A stretch of DNA of 42,788 nt, from the NCBI RefSeq assembly GCF_042675965.1, contig NZ_JBHTKJ010000018.1, forward strand, positions 1-42,788, written 5' to 3'. The notes under the pieces are model-generated. The model was not told the DNA's origin and did not search any database. It worked only from the letters and a program-made list of their open reading frames with translations. Made by a program: the position numbers and the translations under genes. This DNA is from Virgibacillus_R byunsanensis. Its GTDB lineage: Bacteria > Bacillota > Bacilli > Bacillales > Amphibacillaceae. This document shows, piece by piece, positions 1 through 8,385 of this stretch; position 1 is the first letter of the stretch, and each line of letters starts with the position of its first letter.

Positions 1-1
1 A

Positions 2-79
2 GCCGCACGTTGGGTGTGGAGCAGGGGAAAAGATGGAGATTACATCAAAGTCTTACCTATTGCTATTCACTTCAACTAA
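2..79 (+). CDS. C-terminal end of an unidentified gene running in from the left edge
   Basis: The frame starting at base 2 is open for 25 codons from the window edge and ends with TAA at 77-79. The peptide ends in VLPIAIHFN and reads like ordinary protein, while the other two frames look less protein-like. The stop lies inside a 13-bp inverted repeat, a common arrangement at a gene end. The product is not recognised and the piece is too short for a family call. Confidence 0.3.
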   Translation, partial: AARWVWSRGKDGDYIKVLPIAIHFN

Positions 80-100
80 AATTGCCTTTTTAGTTGAAGT
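69..100. terminator. inverted repeat at the end of the left-edge gene, possible terminator
   Basis: A 13-bp perfect stem (ACTTCAACTAAAA pairing with its complement) closes a loop of about 6 bases. No long T run follows on the plus strand, so this is a weak intrinsic terminator or simply an inverted repeat separating the left-edge gene from the lipoprotein gene. Confidence 0.35.
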
Positions 101-139
101 AGCATTGTTATAAGTACATATAAATGAGGGGTTGGAAGT

Positions 140-640
140 TTGAGAAAATATTACGTTTTATTTATCTTATTTTTATTTCTGATCGGTTGTTCTAGTGGTG
201 AGAATCAACAGGTTAATGAAAATCAAAAACTATCTTTTGAAGAAAATATTATAGAACTTACTAAAGAAAATGATCCCAAAATGGACACGATTATTGATTA
301 TGATTTGAAGGGTGATTATATTATCGTTGTCTATGAGCGTATCGGTAAGATTCTAAATGTTGCCATTATACATCAATCCAATAACGGGTTGGAATGGATA
401 ATGGAACACGAAGCTAGTTTACCAACAACTACTATTGCAGATGAAGGTACTCCGTTTGTCACCATAGTTCGCCCAAGAGATGAAGAATACAAAGAAGTTA
501 ACGTATTCGGTAAACCTGCAAAATTAGTTACTTATTATGACAATCCTGCTGAGAATGTTACATTAGAATTTAACTATTGGATAGCGTATACGGATAAGAA
601 TCCTCTTAATAACAATGATATAGAATATATAAAAGAATAA
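140..640 (+). CDS. small secreted lipoprotein of unknown function
   Basis: This is a 166-residue protein with a type II signal peptide: basic MRKYY, a hydrophobic core, then the lipobox LIGC with the lipidated Cys at residue 17. The mature part is acidic and hydrophilic, with no domain I recognise. It should be anchored to the outer face of the membrane. The start is TTG at 140, preceded by GAGGGG about 8 bases upstream; no ATG lies before the signal peptide. It stands alone, 71 bases before the next plus-strand gene. Many Bacillaceae lipoproteins of this size are lineage-specific, so I assign no function. Confidence 0.75.
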   Translation: MRKYYVLFILFLFLIGCSSGENQQVNENQKLSFEENIIELTKENDPKMDTIIDYDLKGDYIIVVYERIGKILNVAIIHQSNNGLEWIMEHEASLPTTTIADEGTPFVTIVRPRDEEYKEVNVFGKPAKLVTYYDNPAENVTLEFNYWIAYTDKNPLNNNDIEYIKE

Positions 641-711
641 TTCCTATTTGAAATGGGGACAGTCGTTAAGGTAAAAACGAACCTTCAGAGCAAACAAAGG
701 TGGGAGGCATT

Positions 712-1539
712 ATGAAGCAAAATGAATATACTAAAGAGACCATAACACTTTCTCATGCTAGTATATATTGTGAATACATACTTAACGGTAAGCCGCCGGT
801 TTTATTAATTCATGGTTTCGTGTCATCCACCTATACATACAACCGTTTAATTCCTCTATTAGAAAAAAGTTTTTCCGTTATTGCTATTGACCTTCCCGGT
901 TTTGGCAGAAGTGAAAAGTCAAGAACGTTTATCTATTCGTATCATAATTATGCTTCACTTGTGGCGGAATGTATGGACTACTTTAAGCTAAAGGATGTTA
1001 CACTAATAGGCCATTCCATGGGAGGACAAATTGCATTATATACTGCCGAGAAAATTCCAGATAAAATAAACAAGCTCATTCTTTTAAGCAGCTCCGGGTA
1101 TTTAAAGAGAGCAAATAAATGGTTAATCTATAGCTCCTACCTTCCATTTTTCGACTTGATAGCCAAGCGGCATGTTTTAAAACAGAGTGTGGAAGAAACA
1201 CTGAAAAATGTACTTTATGATCCATCATTAATTACAAACGAACTGAAAGCAGAATATGGCAGACCACTAAAAGATAAGAATTTTTATAAAGCACTAGTAC
1301 GATTTTTGCGTCATCGAGAAGGTGATCTAAGTAGTGAACAATTACAGAAAATCCAAACATCCAGCTTGTTAATTTGGGGAGAAAACGATCGGGTTGTACC
1401 GCTTAGCATCGGAAAGCGATTAGAAAAGGAATTGCCAAATGCTACACTCATTTCATATGAAAAAACAGGCCATTTAATTACAGAAGAAAGGCCGTTTGAA
1501 CTGTATAAACAAATATATAATTTTGCAAATGGAGAATGA
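712..1539 (+). CDS. alpha/beta hydrolase fold protein
   Basis: A 275-residue serine hydrolase of the alpha/beta fold. The oxyanion motif HGF is at about residues 34-36, the nucleophile elbow GHSMGG places the catalytic Ser at about 102, an acid candidate lies in GENDRVVP, and the His is in GHLITEERP near the C-terminus, so the triad is complete. The frame opens at a GTG at 700, but GTGGGAGG there is a better ribosome binding site for the ATG at 712. No signal peptide is visible, so it is probably cytoplasmic. Relatives include esterases, C-C hydrolases and haloperoxidase-like enzymes; the substrate cannot be read from the sequence. It appears monocistronic. Confidence 0.85.
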   Translation: MKQNEYTKETITLSHASIYCEYILNGKPPVLLIHGFVSSTYTYNRLIPLLEKSFSVIAIDLPGFGRSEKSRTFIYSYHNYASLVAECMDYFKLKDVTLIGHSMGGQIALYTAEKIPDKINKLILLSSSGYLKRANKWLIYSSYLPFFDLIAKRHVLKQSVEETLKNVLYDPSLITNELKAEYGRPLKDKNFYKALVRFLRHREGDLSSEQLQKIQTSSLLIWGENDRVVPLSIGKRLEKELPNATLISYEKTGHLITEERPFELYKQIYNFANGE

Positions 1540-1576
1540 CCCCGCTACTCTAATGACGGTAAAGTGGATTTTTTAA

Positions 1577-1669
1577 TATTTAGATGCAGTCAGAAAAATA
1601 GATGGAACAATCCATACAGAAAAACTAGCAAAAATTATTGCGAGGACAATTAAGGTGTTGGGGTTATAG
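1577..1669 (+). pseudogene. 30-codon C-terminal remnant of an unidentified gene
   Basis: After the hydrolase gene a short open stretch begins right behind a TAA and ends with TAG at 1667-1669. It encodes a protein-like peptide containing RKIDGTIHTEKLAK with no start codon or ribosome binding site. It looks like the surviving 3' end of a deleted gene, followed directly by a terminator. The family is not recognised and chance cannot be excluded. Confidence 0.3.
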
Positions 1670-1678
1670 TTAAATAGA

Positions 1679-1719
1679 AAAGACAAGGCCGTTTTCCTAG
1701 TGAACAGCCTTGTCTTTTT
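1679..1719. terminator. rho-independent terminator between convergent genes
   Basis: AAGACAAGGC pairs with GCCTTGTCTT across a loop of about 17 bases, and T5 follows on the plus strand. On the minus strand the A-rich side also gives a T run, so it can serve both the plus-strand hydrolase side and the leftward aldolase gene. Confidence 0.8.
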
Positions 1720-1727
1720 CTACTATA

Positions 1728-2816
1728 TTAGTAATCCATATATTCATCTAGTAGCTTAAATGCATTATTAATAGATTCTTTGGGCACTTCTCTATACTGA
1801 TCACCCAAACTGACTTCGAAATAACAAGTGTTTTCATCTATTTCTTTTAATTTACCAGTTATACCTATTCCCGTTTGTTGTTGAACTTTTGTTAGAGCTG
1901 TTTCCACTTGCTCTTTAGCCTGATGGAAGTGAACATGAAACATATTTGAAACAGGAACGTGCGGCACTGTCGAACCCCCGTGACAAGCATTAAAAAACTT
2001 CGCAAGCTCTTGTGCATCTTCATAATATTTTTGCATATTTTGTGAACGCATTTCAAAATAATAATCGGCCGTGATAATATATGGATATAGGCTGATCAAG
2101 TCACCACCATGTCGCCTTTTCCAAATCTTTGATTGCTCAATAAAATCTTGACCTCCTGCCAAAATCGCCCCTGCTATTCCGCCAATCCCTTTATATAAAG
2201 AGAGATAAACACTATCAAAAAGAGCACATACTTCAGCAGCAGACTTCTTGTAATATGGTAGTACCTCTAGTAAACGAGCTCCATCAAGGTGGAATTTAAT
2301 CCCTTTATCACGGCAATACTTCGAAATTTTCTCAAGTGTTTCAAAGCTCGGTAGTTGTCCACCTATCTCGCGCTGGGGCAGTTCCAGCAACAGACTTGCA
2401 ACGTCTTCCTTCATTTCCATCACATCATCTAACTCTATCACTCTATTTTCATCAGCAAGCAATACCGACTCAATATGATGTAATTCTTTCAAACCATCTT
2501 CTTCGTGAATCTCTAAATGACTTAATGGGTGATAGGCCACTTTTGGTAAGCCCTTATCATCACACCAGATGCGCAAAGCTATCTGCTGGGCCATCGTTCC
2601 GCTCGGGAAAAAAACCGCACATTCCTTTCCTAGGAATTGAGCCATTTTCTCTTGAAAGTCTTCAATGACCTTCCCTTCTCCATAAAAATCACTTTCCAAA
2701 TTTCCCTCGATATCCTGAAAAGCTTTTTTCATTATATGTATGTTTCGTTTACCATGACCGGCTAACTGGTGTTTTGTTTGCTTAAATGATGCCTGTAACG
2801 GACTTGTTTCATTCAT
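1728..2816 (-). CDS. threonine aldolase / beta-eliminating lyase family PLP enzyme
   Basis: A 362-residue fold-type I PLP enzyme of the low-specificity threonine aldolase group, which cleaves beta-hydroxy amino acids such as L- or allo-threonine to glycine and an aldehyde. PSGT at 71-74 matches the phosphate-binding turn. HLDGARL at 176-182 carries the Asp that contacts the pyridine nitrogen. LSLYKGIGG supplies the Schiff-base Lys at about 209. The length fits the family (about 340-360). The start ATG at 2816 has AGGAG upstream. It is a single leftward gene, convergent with the hydrolase. The specificity could differ from threonine; the family call is firm. Confidence 0.85.
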   Translation of the reverse strand: MNETSPLQASFKQTKHQLAGHGKRNIHIMKKAFQDIEGNLESDFYGEGKVIEDFQEKMAQFLGKECAVFFPSGTMAQQIALRIWCDDKGLPKVAYHPLSHLEIHEEDGLKELHHIESVLLADENRVIELDDVMEMKEDVASLLLELPQREIGGQLPSFETLEKISKYCRDKGIKFHLDGARLLEVLPYYKKSAAEVCALFDSVYLSLYKGIGGIAGAILAGGQDFIEQSKIWKRRHGGDLISLYPYIITADYYFEMRSQNMQKYYEDAQELAKFFNACHGGSTVPHVPVSNMFHVHFHQAKEQVETALTKVQQQTGIGITGKLKEIDENTCYFEVSLGDQYREVPKESINNAFKLLDEYMDY

Positions 2817-3376
2817 TATGTGTGCTCCTATCTAAGAAAATTAATAAGATTTTCATCGGTTTCTGTTGATAATTACCAAGCCAAATTAAATGTCCCCATG
2901 TATCCAGTAGACACAATTCTGAAGAAGGTATATTTTCATGGGCAAAATATGGATATTCTAAGGCTCAGATCCATCATATTTACTATGCATGATAAGCGTT
3001 GGACAAGTTAGAGCTTGTAAATCCTTGTGAAGGAATCATTTGTCTGAAAATAATCCGCGAGAATATATCATTCAAAAAAGTAACCTACTTTAGTAAATAG
3101 TAACATAAAAACCAAACTGTTTATTACAATTTTCTGAAATGGTGAACATTAGTAAACTTGGCTTATCGCCAAGCATTAACGGCGAAATCCTATGTTGCAC
3201 TTATGTAGATAAGAAAGTTTTATACTTTTTTATCTACAAATAAAAAGACGCCAATGATATTCGACGCCTCTTTCCATGATAAATCCTTACGTTCTTGGTT
3301 TCACCCTCAATCAATCGTACCATTCTTATTATTGAATAAAGTGCTAATTGCCTCTTATACAAACAGTGTCCCTTCT
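2817..3376. other. 560-base gap without a convincing gene
   Basis: Short open frames here have no ribosome binding site or recognisable product. Visible contents are a stretch around 3081-3145 that resembles 7091-7160 (both share TTTAGTAAATA then TAACATAAA), a small inverted repeat at 3159-3175 (CTTGGC/GCCAAG), and the hairpin at 3205-3237 listed separately. The gap looks like decayed or repeat-derived DNA. Confidence 0.5.
3205..3237. repeat. hairpin repeat, copy 1 (second copy at 29802-29834)
   Basis: GTAGATAAGAAAG pairs with CTTTTTTATCTAC around a 7-base loop. The same stem design with nearly the same loop recurs at 29802-29834. Both copies follow a degenerate upstream stretch with AAACTTGGC and GGCGAA. 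It may be a small mobile or REP-like element, or a terminator. Confidence 0.5.
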
Positions 3377-4237
3377 CTATTTAACAGGAATCCAGATTTC
3401 CGAATAATAATCTGGGCTGCTAGAGTTATCATCCGTATAGACTTCTAATTCCGGTGTAACAGCAAGTTCATAACCGCTTGATGGAAACCATTCCGAGAAA
3501 ATTTTCTTCCACATTTTCTGAATCGCATCTGGCATTGGACCGTGAACCTCAAATATAGCCCATTTCGATGCCGGTATTTCTAGTCCCGTTAACCCGTCTG
3601 GTGTGGTACCATCATGGGCTGTTGCAATCCAGTATTCAATATGTTTGGATTTTGTACCACTTTGATCGACACATACCCCTAACAGCCCCTTAAGCTGACC
3701 GTTATCCAGCTTGGTTAATACGTTTGCTGTTCCATCTTGATGTACATCCTCCCACATTTTCGGAATACCCTTGAGATTCTCCTCATTGAGCAATGAAAAT
3801 TCTCGCTTGACTCCAACAACCTGAAAACCTTCTCGTTCCACAACTTTGTACTGCATTGGTTCTACTCCCTTCAAATTCACCTGTAGACCCAGGCGGTTAT
3901 ACGATTTCAGCTTACCCATGTACTTTCGTGCTTCACTTGGGGATACACCATGTTGCCTGCGAAAAGCTTTTGAGAAAGCCTCAGGAGTGTCATAGCCATA
4001 TTTATAGGCGAGATCAATAATTTTGGCATTTGTTCTAGTTAGTTCGTGGGCAGCTAGTGTTAGGCGTCGGCGTCTGAGGTATTCACCAACAGACATTTCG
4101 GTTAACACCGAAAATGTACGCTGGAAATGAAATACCGAAAAATTCGCCTGTTTAGCAATACGCTCCATCGACATATCATCTAATAAATGCTCTTCCATAT
4201 AATCGATAGCTTTCTGTAATGATTCAACCCAAGTCAT
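3377..4237 (-). CDS. AraC-family regulator with GyrI-like effector-binding domain
   Basis: A 286-residue transcription factor. Residues 1-105 form the double helix-turn-helix AraC domain (a MERIAKQANFS-type first helix pair and a GYDTPEAFSKAFRR second recognition unit). Residues of about 125-286 match the GyrI-like/effector-binding fold of the Rob/BmrR type, which binds small hydrophobic ligands. The HTH-first order is typical of the Rob/YdeE-like group. The start at 4237 is preceded by GGGAG. It lies next to a decayed DinB gene transcribed the same way. The likely role is ligand-responsive activation of stress or efflux genes; the target is unknown. Confidence 0.85.
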   Translation of the reverse strand: MTWVESLQKAIDYMEEHLLDDMSMERIAKQANFSVFHFQRTFSVLTEMSVGEYLRRRRLTLAAHELTRTNAKIIDLAYKYGYDTPEAFSKAFRRQHGVSPSEARKYMGKLKSYNRLGLQVNLKGVEPMQYKVVEREGFQVVGVKREFSLLNEENLKGIPKMWEDVHQDGTANVLTKLDNGQLKGLLGVCVDQSGTKSKHIEYWIATAHDGTTPDGLTGLEIPASKWAIFEVHGPMPDAIQKMWKKIFSEWFPSSGYELAVTPELEVYTDDNSSSPDYYSEIWIPVK

Positions 4238-4379
4238 ATGACTCCACTCCCTTAATTAGATCCTAACAAGGCACCACGAGTAAATCCTGTCAATCTGTGC
4301 TTTGATTTGACAGGATGGTCTTAACTGCTTGATTTTCTGCTCGTACACATACCTTTTAATAGAGTAATGTCTTTTGAAG

Positions 4380-4857
4380 TTATAGCGGTTCTATTAGATC
4401 CGTATCAGGGGGATTATAGCCCAATAGTCGTCCCATCTTAACGATTTGACCTTTGTGATGAAATTCATGTGTAATGGTGTGGGTAAACAACCACAAAATT
4501 GTAAAATCGATAGGTTTCTCCTGCCAGGATACAGTACTGGAAATCGCAAGGTACCACTGGCCTGCATATTCCTGAAGAAACTCCTGAACAAGGTTATCTG
4601 TTTCTTTAAAAACGTCACGCATGTCAGTCACACGTTTAATTGCTCCGAATTTATATGATTAATCCCCTTTTCCATGGCAATATTTCCAAGCCAGTGTTGA
4701 TAGCATCCAGCAACATGACCATGAATATCACGAATCGATTCGCCTCCGAAATTCTCAACGTCCTTCGTATAATCCTAAAGTCATAGACTCGCAGTATTGA
4801 AAAAGTAACTCCCTTGTTTACCGAACCCAATCATATTGTCGAGCTATTCCGTCCATT
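4380..4857 (-). pseudogene. DinB-family protein, disrupted
   Basis: The leftward sequence encodes a DinB/YfiT-like four-helix protein broken in three places. Reading starts at ATG 4857 (GGGAG upstream), meets an in-frame TAA after 12 codons where a Gln codon is expected, shifts frame after ESMT, runs through a DinB-like DYTKDVENFGGESIRDIHGH stretch, then shifts again near 4640. The last intact part at 4380-4631 holds the metal-site-like HEFHHKGQ motif and the typical end of the family. Three independent lesions make sequencing error unlikely. The intact homologue would be about 160 residues. Confidence 0.75.
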
Positions 4858-4883
4858 CTGTTCACGCTCCCACTTCCATAAAT

Positions 4884-5363
4884 TTATTTACGAACTAACT
4901 GCTCTATATAGTCATATTCAATAGAATGATCTATTGAATTGTAGAAAAATCCTTTATACCTTATTGTATCATCTGAGTTTATCGTTATTTCTTTCATAGA
5001 TTTTCCGTTATGATCAAAAATGGTCGTTCTAAAGCTAAAACCCATATATCCAAATGAAAGTTTACCCTTTTGAAAGGTTACTTCATTCAAATTACGAATT
5101 ATATGATTAATATCAGTTACATCTGTAATTTCTAAATCATATCCTGTGTTCCCATCGAAAACCGTTATCTTAGAAACCTCAGATGGGTCTATGCTCACGA
5201 CTTTATGAGGAATATAGGTGGCCCCAAACGCTAAAAGCAGTAAAAAAGGAATCCATAAAAAAGCAAACTTATATTTCCGTTCTTTTCTTCGCCAAAACCA
5301 AAAAGCGAATGAAGAAAATGATAGAAGCAATAATAGGACGACAACAAAAGATATAACACTCAT
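4884..5363 (-). CDS. small membrane-anchored protein of unknown function
   Basis: About 159 residues from the ATG at 5363, which has GGAGGGAG just upstream; the frame extends further but this start is best. Two hydrophobic segments at about residues 1-20 and 30-50 flank a very basic RRKERKYK linker, giving a hairpin in the membrane. The rest is a hydrophilic, beta-rich domain that probably lies outside the cell. I recognise no family. It is followed leftward by the DinB remnant and preceded by a repeat-rich stretch. Confidence 0.65.
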   Translation of the reverse strand: MSVISFVVVLLLLLSFSSFAFWFWRRKERKYKFAFLWIPFLLLLAFGATYIPHKVVSIDPSEVSKITVFDGNTGYDLEITDVTDINHIIRNLNEVTFQKGKLSFGYMGFSFRTTIFDHNGKSMKEITINSDDTIRYKGFFYNSIDHSIEYDYIEQLVRK

Positions 5364-5466
5364 AATTCTCCCTCCAACTTCTATCAGCATTCGTATTCCA
5401 TCTTAAGAAACTCATACTGCCATTTGTATCTTGCATAAACGTACCGGTATCTTTAAAACCATACTA

Positions 5467-5646
5467 CTACTTTTCTTTCGAATGATTCTTTTCTATTTCG
5501 TTTAAGAGATTCAGTTGAGTCCTATCCAACTTATTGACGATCAAGCCTAATTTTCTGCTAATATCAACTAGTATAAAAATTATAATCAAAACTAAAAACA
5601 ACCACAATAGATATAAACTGCGACGTAACTTGATGTGACGGTTAAC
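5467..5646 (-). pseudogene. small membrane protein missing its start, cut by adjacent repeat element
   Basis: The minus strand from 5646 to the TAG at 5467 is open and encodes one hydrophobic helix (LLWLFLVLIIIFILV) followed by a charged coil ending NEIEKNHSKEK. This is the usual shape of short Bacillus membrane proteins of about 50 residues. No ATG or ribosome binding site is present, and the upstream edge coincides with the start of the high-GC palindromic element at about 5651. I infer that the element replaced or separated the 5' end. A TTG at 5607 is possible but has no Shine-Dalgarno sequence. Confidence 0.45.
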
Positions 5647-5650
5647 CTAC

Positions 5651-5999
5651 CGCTACGGAAATACACTTCGCTTTCCGTGGGCGGCTGATGAGCCTCCTCG
5701 AGCTAACGCTCTGCGGGGTCTCAACTAGGCCTCTGCTCCCACAGGATAAGGAAAGCTACATAGCTAGACATCGCACGCAGAAAATCGGTTTGTATTTTCA
5801 AGGAGTCTACGTGTTTTTCCTCCGCTGTTATTTCTGTTACTGTCGTGGGACTGTATCTGTATTAATAAAACACCTTACCAGTTCGGGTGAGCGGAGGGCG
5901 GTGACTCCTGCGGGAACAGCACGTGTCCGAAGACCCCGCAGAGTGGTTTTCTCGAGGAGGCTGAGGCCGTGCCCGCGGAAAGCATCCGTCCGTAGCGAC
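5651..5999. repeat. high-GC palindromic intergenic element with long terminal inverted repeats
   Basis: The ends match as imperfect inverted repeats: CGCTACGGA...GCTTTCCG...GCCTCCTCGAG on the left, and its complement on the right at 5951-5998. A second inner pair (CTCTGCGGGGTCT) extends the pairing to about 100 bases per arm. GC content is clearly above its surroundings. From general knowledge, similar CTTTCCGTGGGCGG / GAGCCTCCTCG repeats are scattered in many Bacillaceae genomes. A 109-codon open frame inside it is a by-product of the high GC and I do not call it a gene. Confidence 0.75.
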
Positions 6000-6097
6000 C
6001 CCGGACGGCGGCAATAGAAATAAGCCTAAAGTTACCTCGCATTTTGCATCAACTGTGAGGATTAAAAAAGCAACAAAACTTACGAAATGAGCCTTAT

Positions 6098-6390
6098 TTA
6101 AACATGAAAATGAGATAATAATGGTAGATTAGTAATAAACGGTATTAACACTACCAAAAATGCCCACACTTTATCATCCGAATCCAGTTTTACTGTTTTA
6201 AATAAGCATACCAACATAACGATAAAAACACAGGATAAGCTAATATACCCATATAGAAAATGGAATAACCAACATACCATGCATTACTTGATAAAAAATC
6301 TGTTAAAGAAATTGCTACGGCAACAAAAAGCCAGGATATAATAATATAAATGACAATAGACCTCCAAAACCACTTTGGAAATTTACGCAT
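6098..6390 (-). pseudogene. three-helix small membrane protein split by a one-base frameshift
   Basis: ATG 6390 has AGGAGGG upstream and opens a frame ending at 6190 after CWYAYLKQ. The next frame continues without a break in protein character (KTVKLDSDDKVWAFLVVL) to 6098. Adding one T in the run TTATTTAAAA near 6199 joins them into a protein of about 97 residues with three hydrophobic segments. So this is a recent frameshift, a phase-variable run, or a sequencing error. No family is recognised. Confidence 0.6.
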
Positions 6391-6442
6391 TAATAAACCC
6401 TCCTATCCCATATAAAAAGCATGAAAATAGTAAAAAAAGCTT

Positions 6443-7036
6443 TTATCGTTTCTTTGCCCATAAATTCAGATATAAATTTGTCACTGTCACATCAACTCTT
6501 GATTCCTCTTCCAAATCTATCTCGTCTGGAAACGTAAAATAAAATCCAAACTCATCTCCATTATGGTAGTTTAAGCCTGAAGAGCCAGAAGGACTTAATT
6601 TATATGTATCGCCTTTATACGTTGCTTTTGATTCTGCTTGAAAACTTTTTGTAAAACCATTTTTACTGCTTTCGTGTTTAACACCCGAAACTAAAGTCGC
6701 ACCACCTAAGCTATAATTTCCCTTTGACCTAAAGGATACTTCCAAGTCTTCTTCATTGTGAATGATTACTTTGGACACATAAATCTGAGTTTCTTTATCT
6801 CCATCGTAAAGAACTTTTCCTTCGTTATTCTCCAATTGATTTAAATCAATCTCAATCGTATATACCCCTTCGATAGGATGTGCATTATTGTGATAATTTT
6901 CAACGTCATTGGCTACATAACTAATCCCTTGTACCCTAAGATTGACAATTTCAATTACTCGAGGTACGAACAAAAAACCAACAGCAATAATAGCTGCAAT
7001 AATATACACGGTATTTAAATTTAAATATTTTTTCAT
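6443..7036 (-). CDS. membrane-anchored extracytoplasmic protein of unknown function
   Basis: 197 residues with one N-terminal hydrophobic helix at about 8-26 after MKKYLNLN, and no lipobox or clear signal-peptidase site, so a signal anchor is likely. The remainder is hydrophilic and beta-rich, with many Asp, Glu, Asn and Ser residues. GGGGATGAGG precedes the ATG at 7036. It lies 52 bases upstream of the frameshifted small membrane gene on the same strand and may have been co-transcribed with it. No domain is recognised. Confidence 0.65.
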   Translation of the reverse strand: MKKYLNLNTVYIIAAIIAVGFLFVPRVIEIVNLRVQGISYVANDVENYHNNAHPIEGVYTIEIDLNQLENNEGKVLYDGDKETQIYVSKVIIHNEEDLEVSFRSKGNYSLGGATLVSGVKHESSKNGFTKSFQAESKATYKGDTYKLSPSGSSGLNYHNGDEFGFYFTFPDEIDLEEESRVDVTVTNLYLNLWAKKR

Positions 7037-7375
7037 AAAACCTCATCCCCTAGTTACATCTTTTCCACTATAAATCTAATTTACTATTCCAATAACCTCG
7101 ATTTTAGTAAATACTAACATAAAGCCTTTGTAGTTCGTTGCCAAAATCCCAATTTTCAGACAGAATAAGCAAAATAAATAAGATGATCTTCTTGTTTAAC
7201 TCCAATATCCTACTAAATTGTTACCCTTGGTTATCCGATTCCTCGTCGTAATTCTTTGAATCATACACATTTACACGCACCCAACTCTCTACATATTTTA
7301 ACATATATATCCAGAACTTTTTGTAAGTTTAAGGCACAAATCAGAATACAATTTCAATCAATATGTAATGAACAA

Positions 7376-7480
7376 AAGTGCAAGCGTCCGTTTAACGACG
7401 TATAGGCTGAACTTATCGTAAGAAAGATCAGGAAGCACACTAGGCGTTGGGAGCTGGAGCTGGACGCGGCTTCCACAGTC
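7376..7480. repeat. dispersed intergenic repeat, GCAAGCGTCCG...AGCTGGAGCTGGACG type
   Basis: This block is GC-richer than its surroundings and starts GTGCAAGCGTCCG and ends near AGCTGGAGCTGGACGCGGCT. That resembles a repeat I know from Bacillaceae intergenic regions. A shorter, decayed relative with GAAGCTGGACGTGGCT is at about 39590-39632. Boundaries are approximate. Confidence 0.5.
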
Positions 7481-7521
7481 AATAAATTATTTACTGGCTC
7501 CAAAATTATTTCCTAAATTAC

Positions 7522-7565
7522 GCCAATGCCCATCACGTTTACATGCAAACGTGATGGGCATTGGC
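7522..7565. repeat. perfect 19-bp inverted repeat with 6-base loop
   Basis: GCCAATGCCCATCACGTTT is followed by ACATGC and then its exact complement. It lies 22 bases beyond the stop codon of the leftward DUF4097 gene. There is no T run on either side, so it is not a classic terminator; it could stabilise the 3' end of that mRNA or be a protein-binding site. Confidence 0.8.
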
Positions 7566-7587
7566 CAAAATCATTGCCTTATTTCGA

Positions 7588-8385
7588 CTATTTCGTCATG
7601 GTAATACTGCCATTATTAGTCGTTAATTTAATCTTATTTTCGCCATTACCTATGACAGAATCCCAATTGGAATCCCCACATATATCAATTCTCCCATTAT
7701 CCACTCTGACATCTAATATGGCATTTGTTGGCTCTTGTTCCGATTGGATCTCAATTTTCCCATTGTCCGTATCAAATTCGATAGGACGATCTAAATTGTT
7801 AGTGATCAGTGAAATTGCTCCATTGTTTGTTTTCCCATAAATTTCACCGTCAACGTTACTAAGCGATATTTTTCCGTTATTGGTATTCATTTGTACATTC
7901 TCCGCTGTAATGTTATTCAGATTAATCTTGCCATTTTGGGTTGCAGCATCAATTTCAGTAACATCTAAGTTTTCTGCTGTTATACTGCCATTATCATTGT
8001 CTATCTGTATGGAATCATATAATTTCTCTGGCAAATAGATATTCAATTTCATCGAAAACGTCCAAAAATTAAAGTTGAATAATTTATTTTTCTGTTCCTC
8101 CGTACGTATGGACAGTGTATTACCGTTTTCTTCAACGGATAATCTCTCTTCACCAGTCTTAGTTTTTCCTGTAAGTTCAATGCTTGCTTTGGAGTCGTTT
8201 GTAGAGTGTATTTCTATCTGTTCATTATTCGCTTGAATGTCAATTGCTGTGATGTTCGTATTCTCAACTTCTTTATCTTCTGCAACTGCAATTGGTTCAT
8301 TAATATTAAACGTTATAATACTTCCGACTCCCCCTATTATTACAAGTAGAAGGGCAACCATGGCTATTTTTTTGACATTATTCAT
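7588..8385 (-). CDS. DUF4097-type beta-helix protein, LiaG-like
   Basis: 265 residues with an N-terminal hydrophobic anchor at about 6-27, then repeated short motifs of the TNNGxIxL type (NGSI, NGKI, NGAI, NGRI) spaced about 20 residues apart. This is the hallmark of the DUF4097 right-handed beta-sheet repeat family. Such proteins accompany HAAS/DUF1700 membrane proteins and PadR regulators in Firmicutes, often in cell-envelope stress loci. It is the last gene of the operon and overlaps the DUF1700 stop by 8 bases (8378-8385), so it is translationally coupled. Molecular function is unknown. Confidence 0.85.
   Translation of the reverse strand: MNNVKKIAMVALLLVIIGGVGSIITFNINEPIAVAEDKEVENTNITAIDIQANNEQIEIHSTNDSKASIELTGKTKTGEERLSVEENGNTLSIRTEEQKNKLFNFNFWTFSMKLNIYLPEKLYDSIQIDNDNGSITAENLDVTEIDAATQNGKINLNNITAENVQMNTNNGKISLSNVDGEIYGKTNNGAISLITNNLDRPIEFDTDNGKIEIQSEQEPTNAILDVRVDNGRIDICGDSNWDSVIGNGENKIKLTTNNGSITMTK

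Larger units (their letters stand above)
7037..7587. other. 551-base gap made up of repeats
   Basis: I see no credible gene. The gap contains a segment at 7091-7160 resembling 3081-3145, a dispersed-repeat-like block at about 7376-7480, and a perfect 19-bp palindrome at 7522-7565. The promoter of the gene starting at 7036 should lie just upstream of 7037. Confidence 0.5.

Noticed and set aside
5688..6017. 109-codon plus-strand open frame
   Set aside because: It lies wholly inside the high-GC palindromic element, has no ribosome binding site and its translation looks like a by-product of the arms.
7526..7840. 104-codon plus-strand frame over the DUF4097 gene
   Set aside because: It is a mirror frame of the repetitive DUF4097 coding sequence and begins inside the palindrome.
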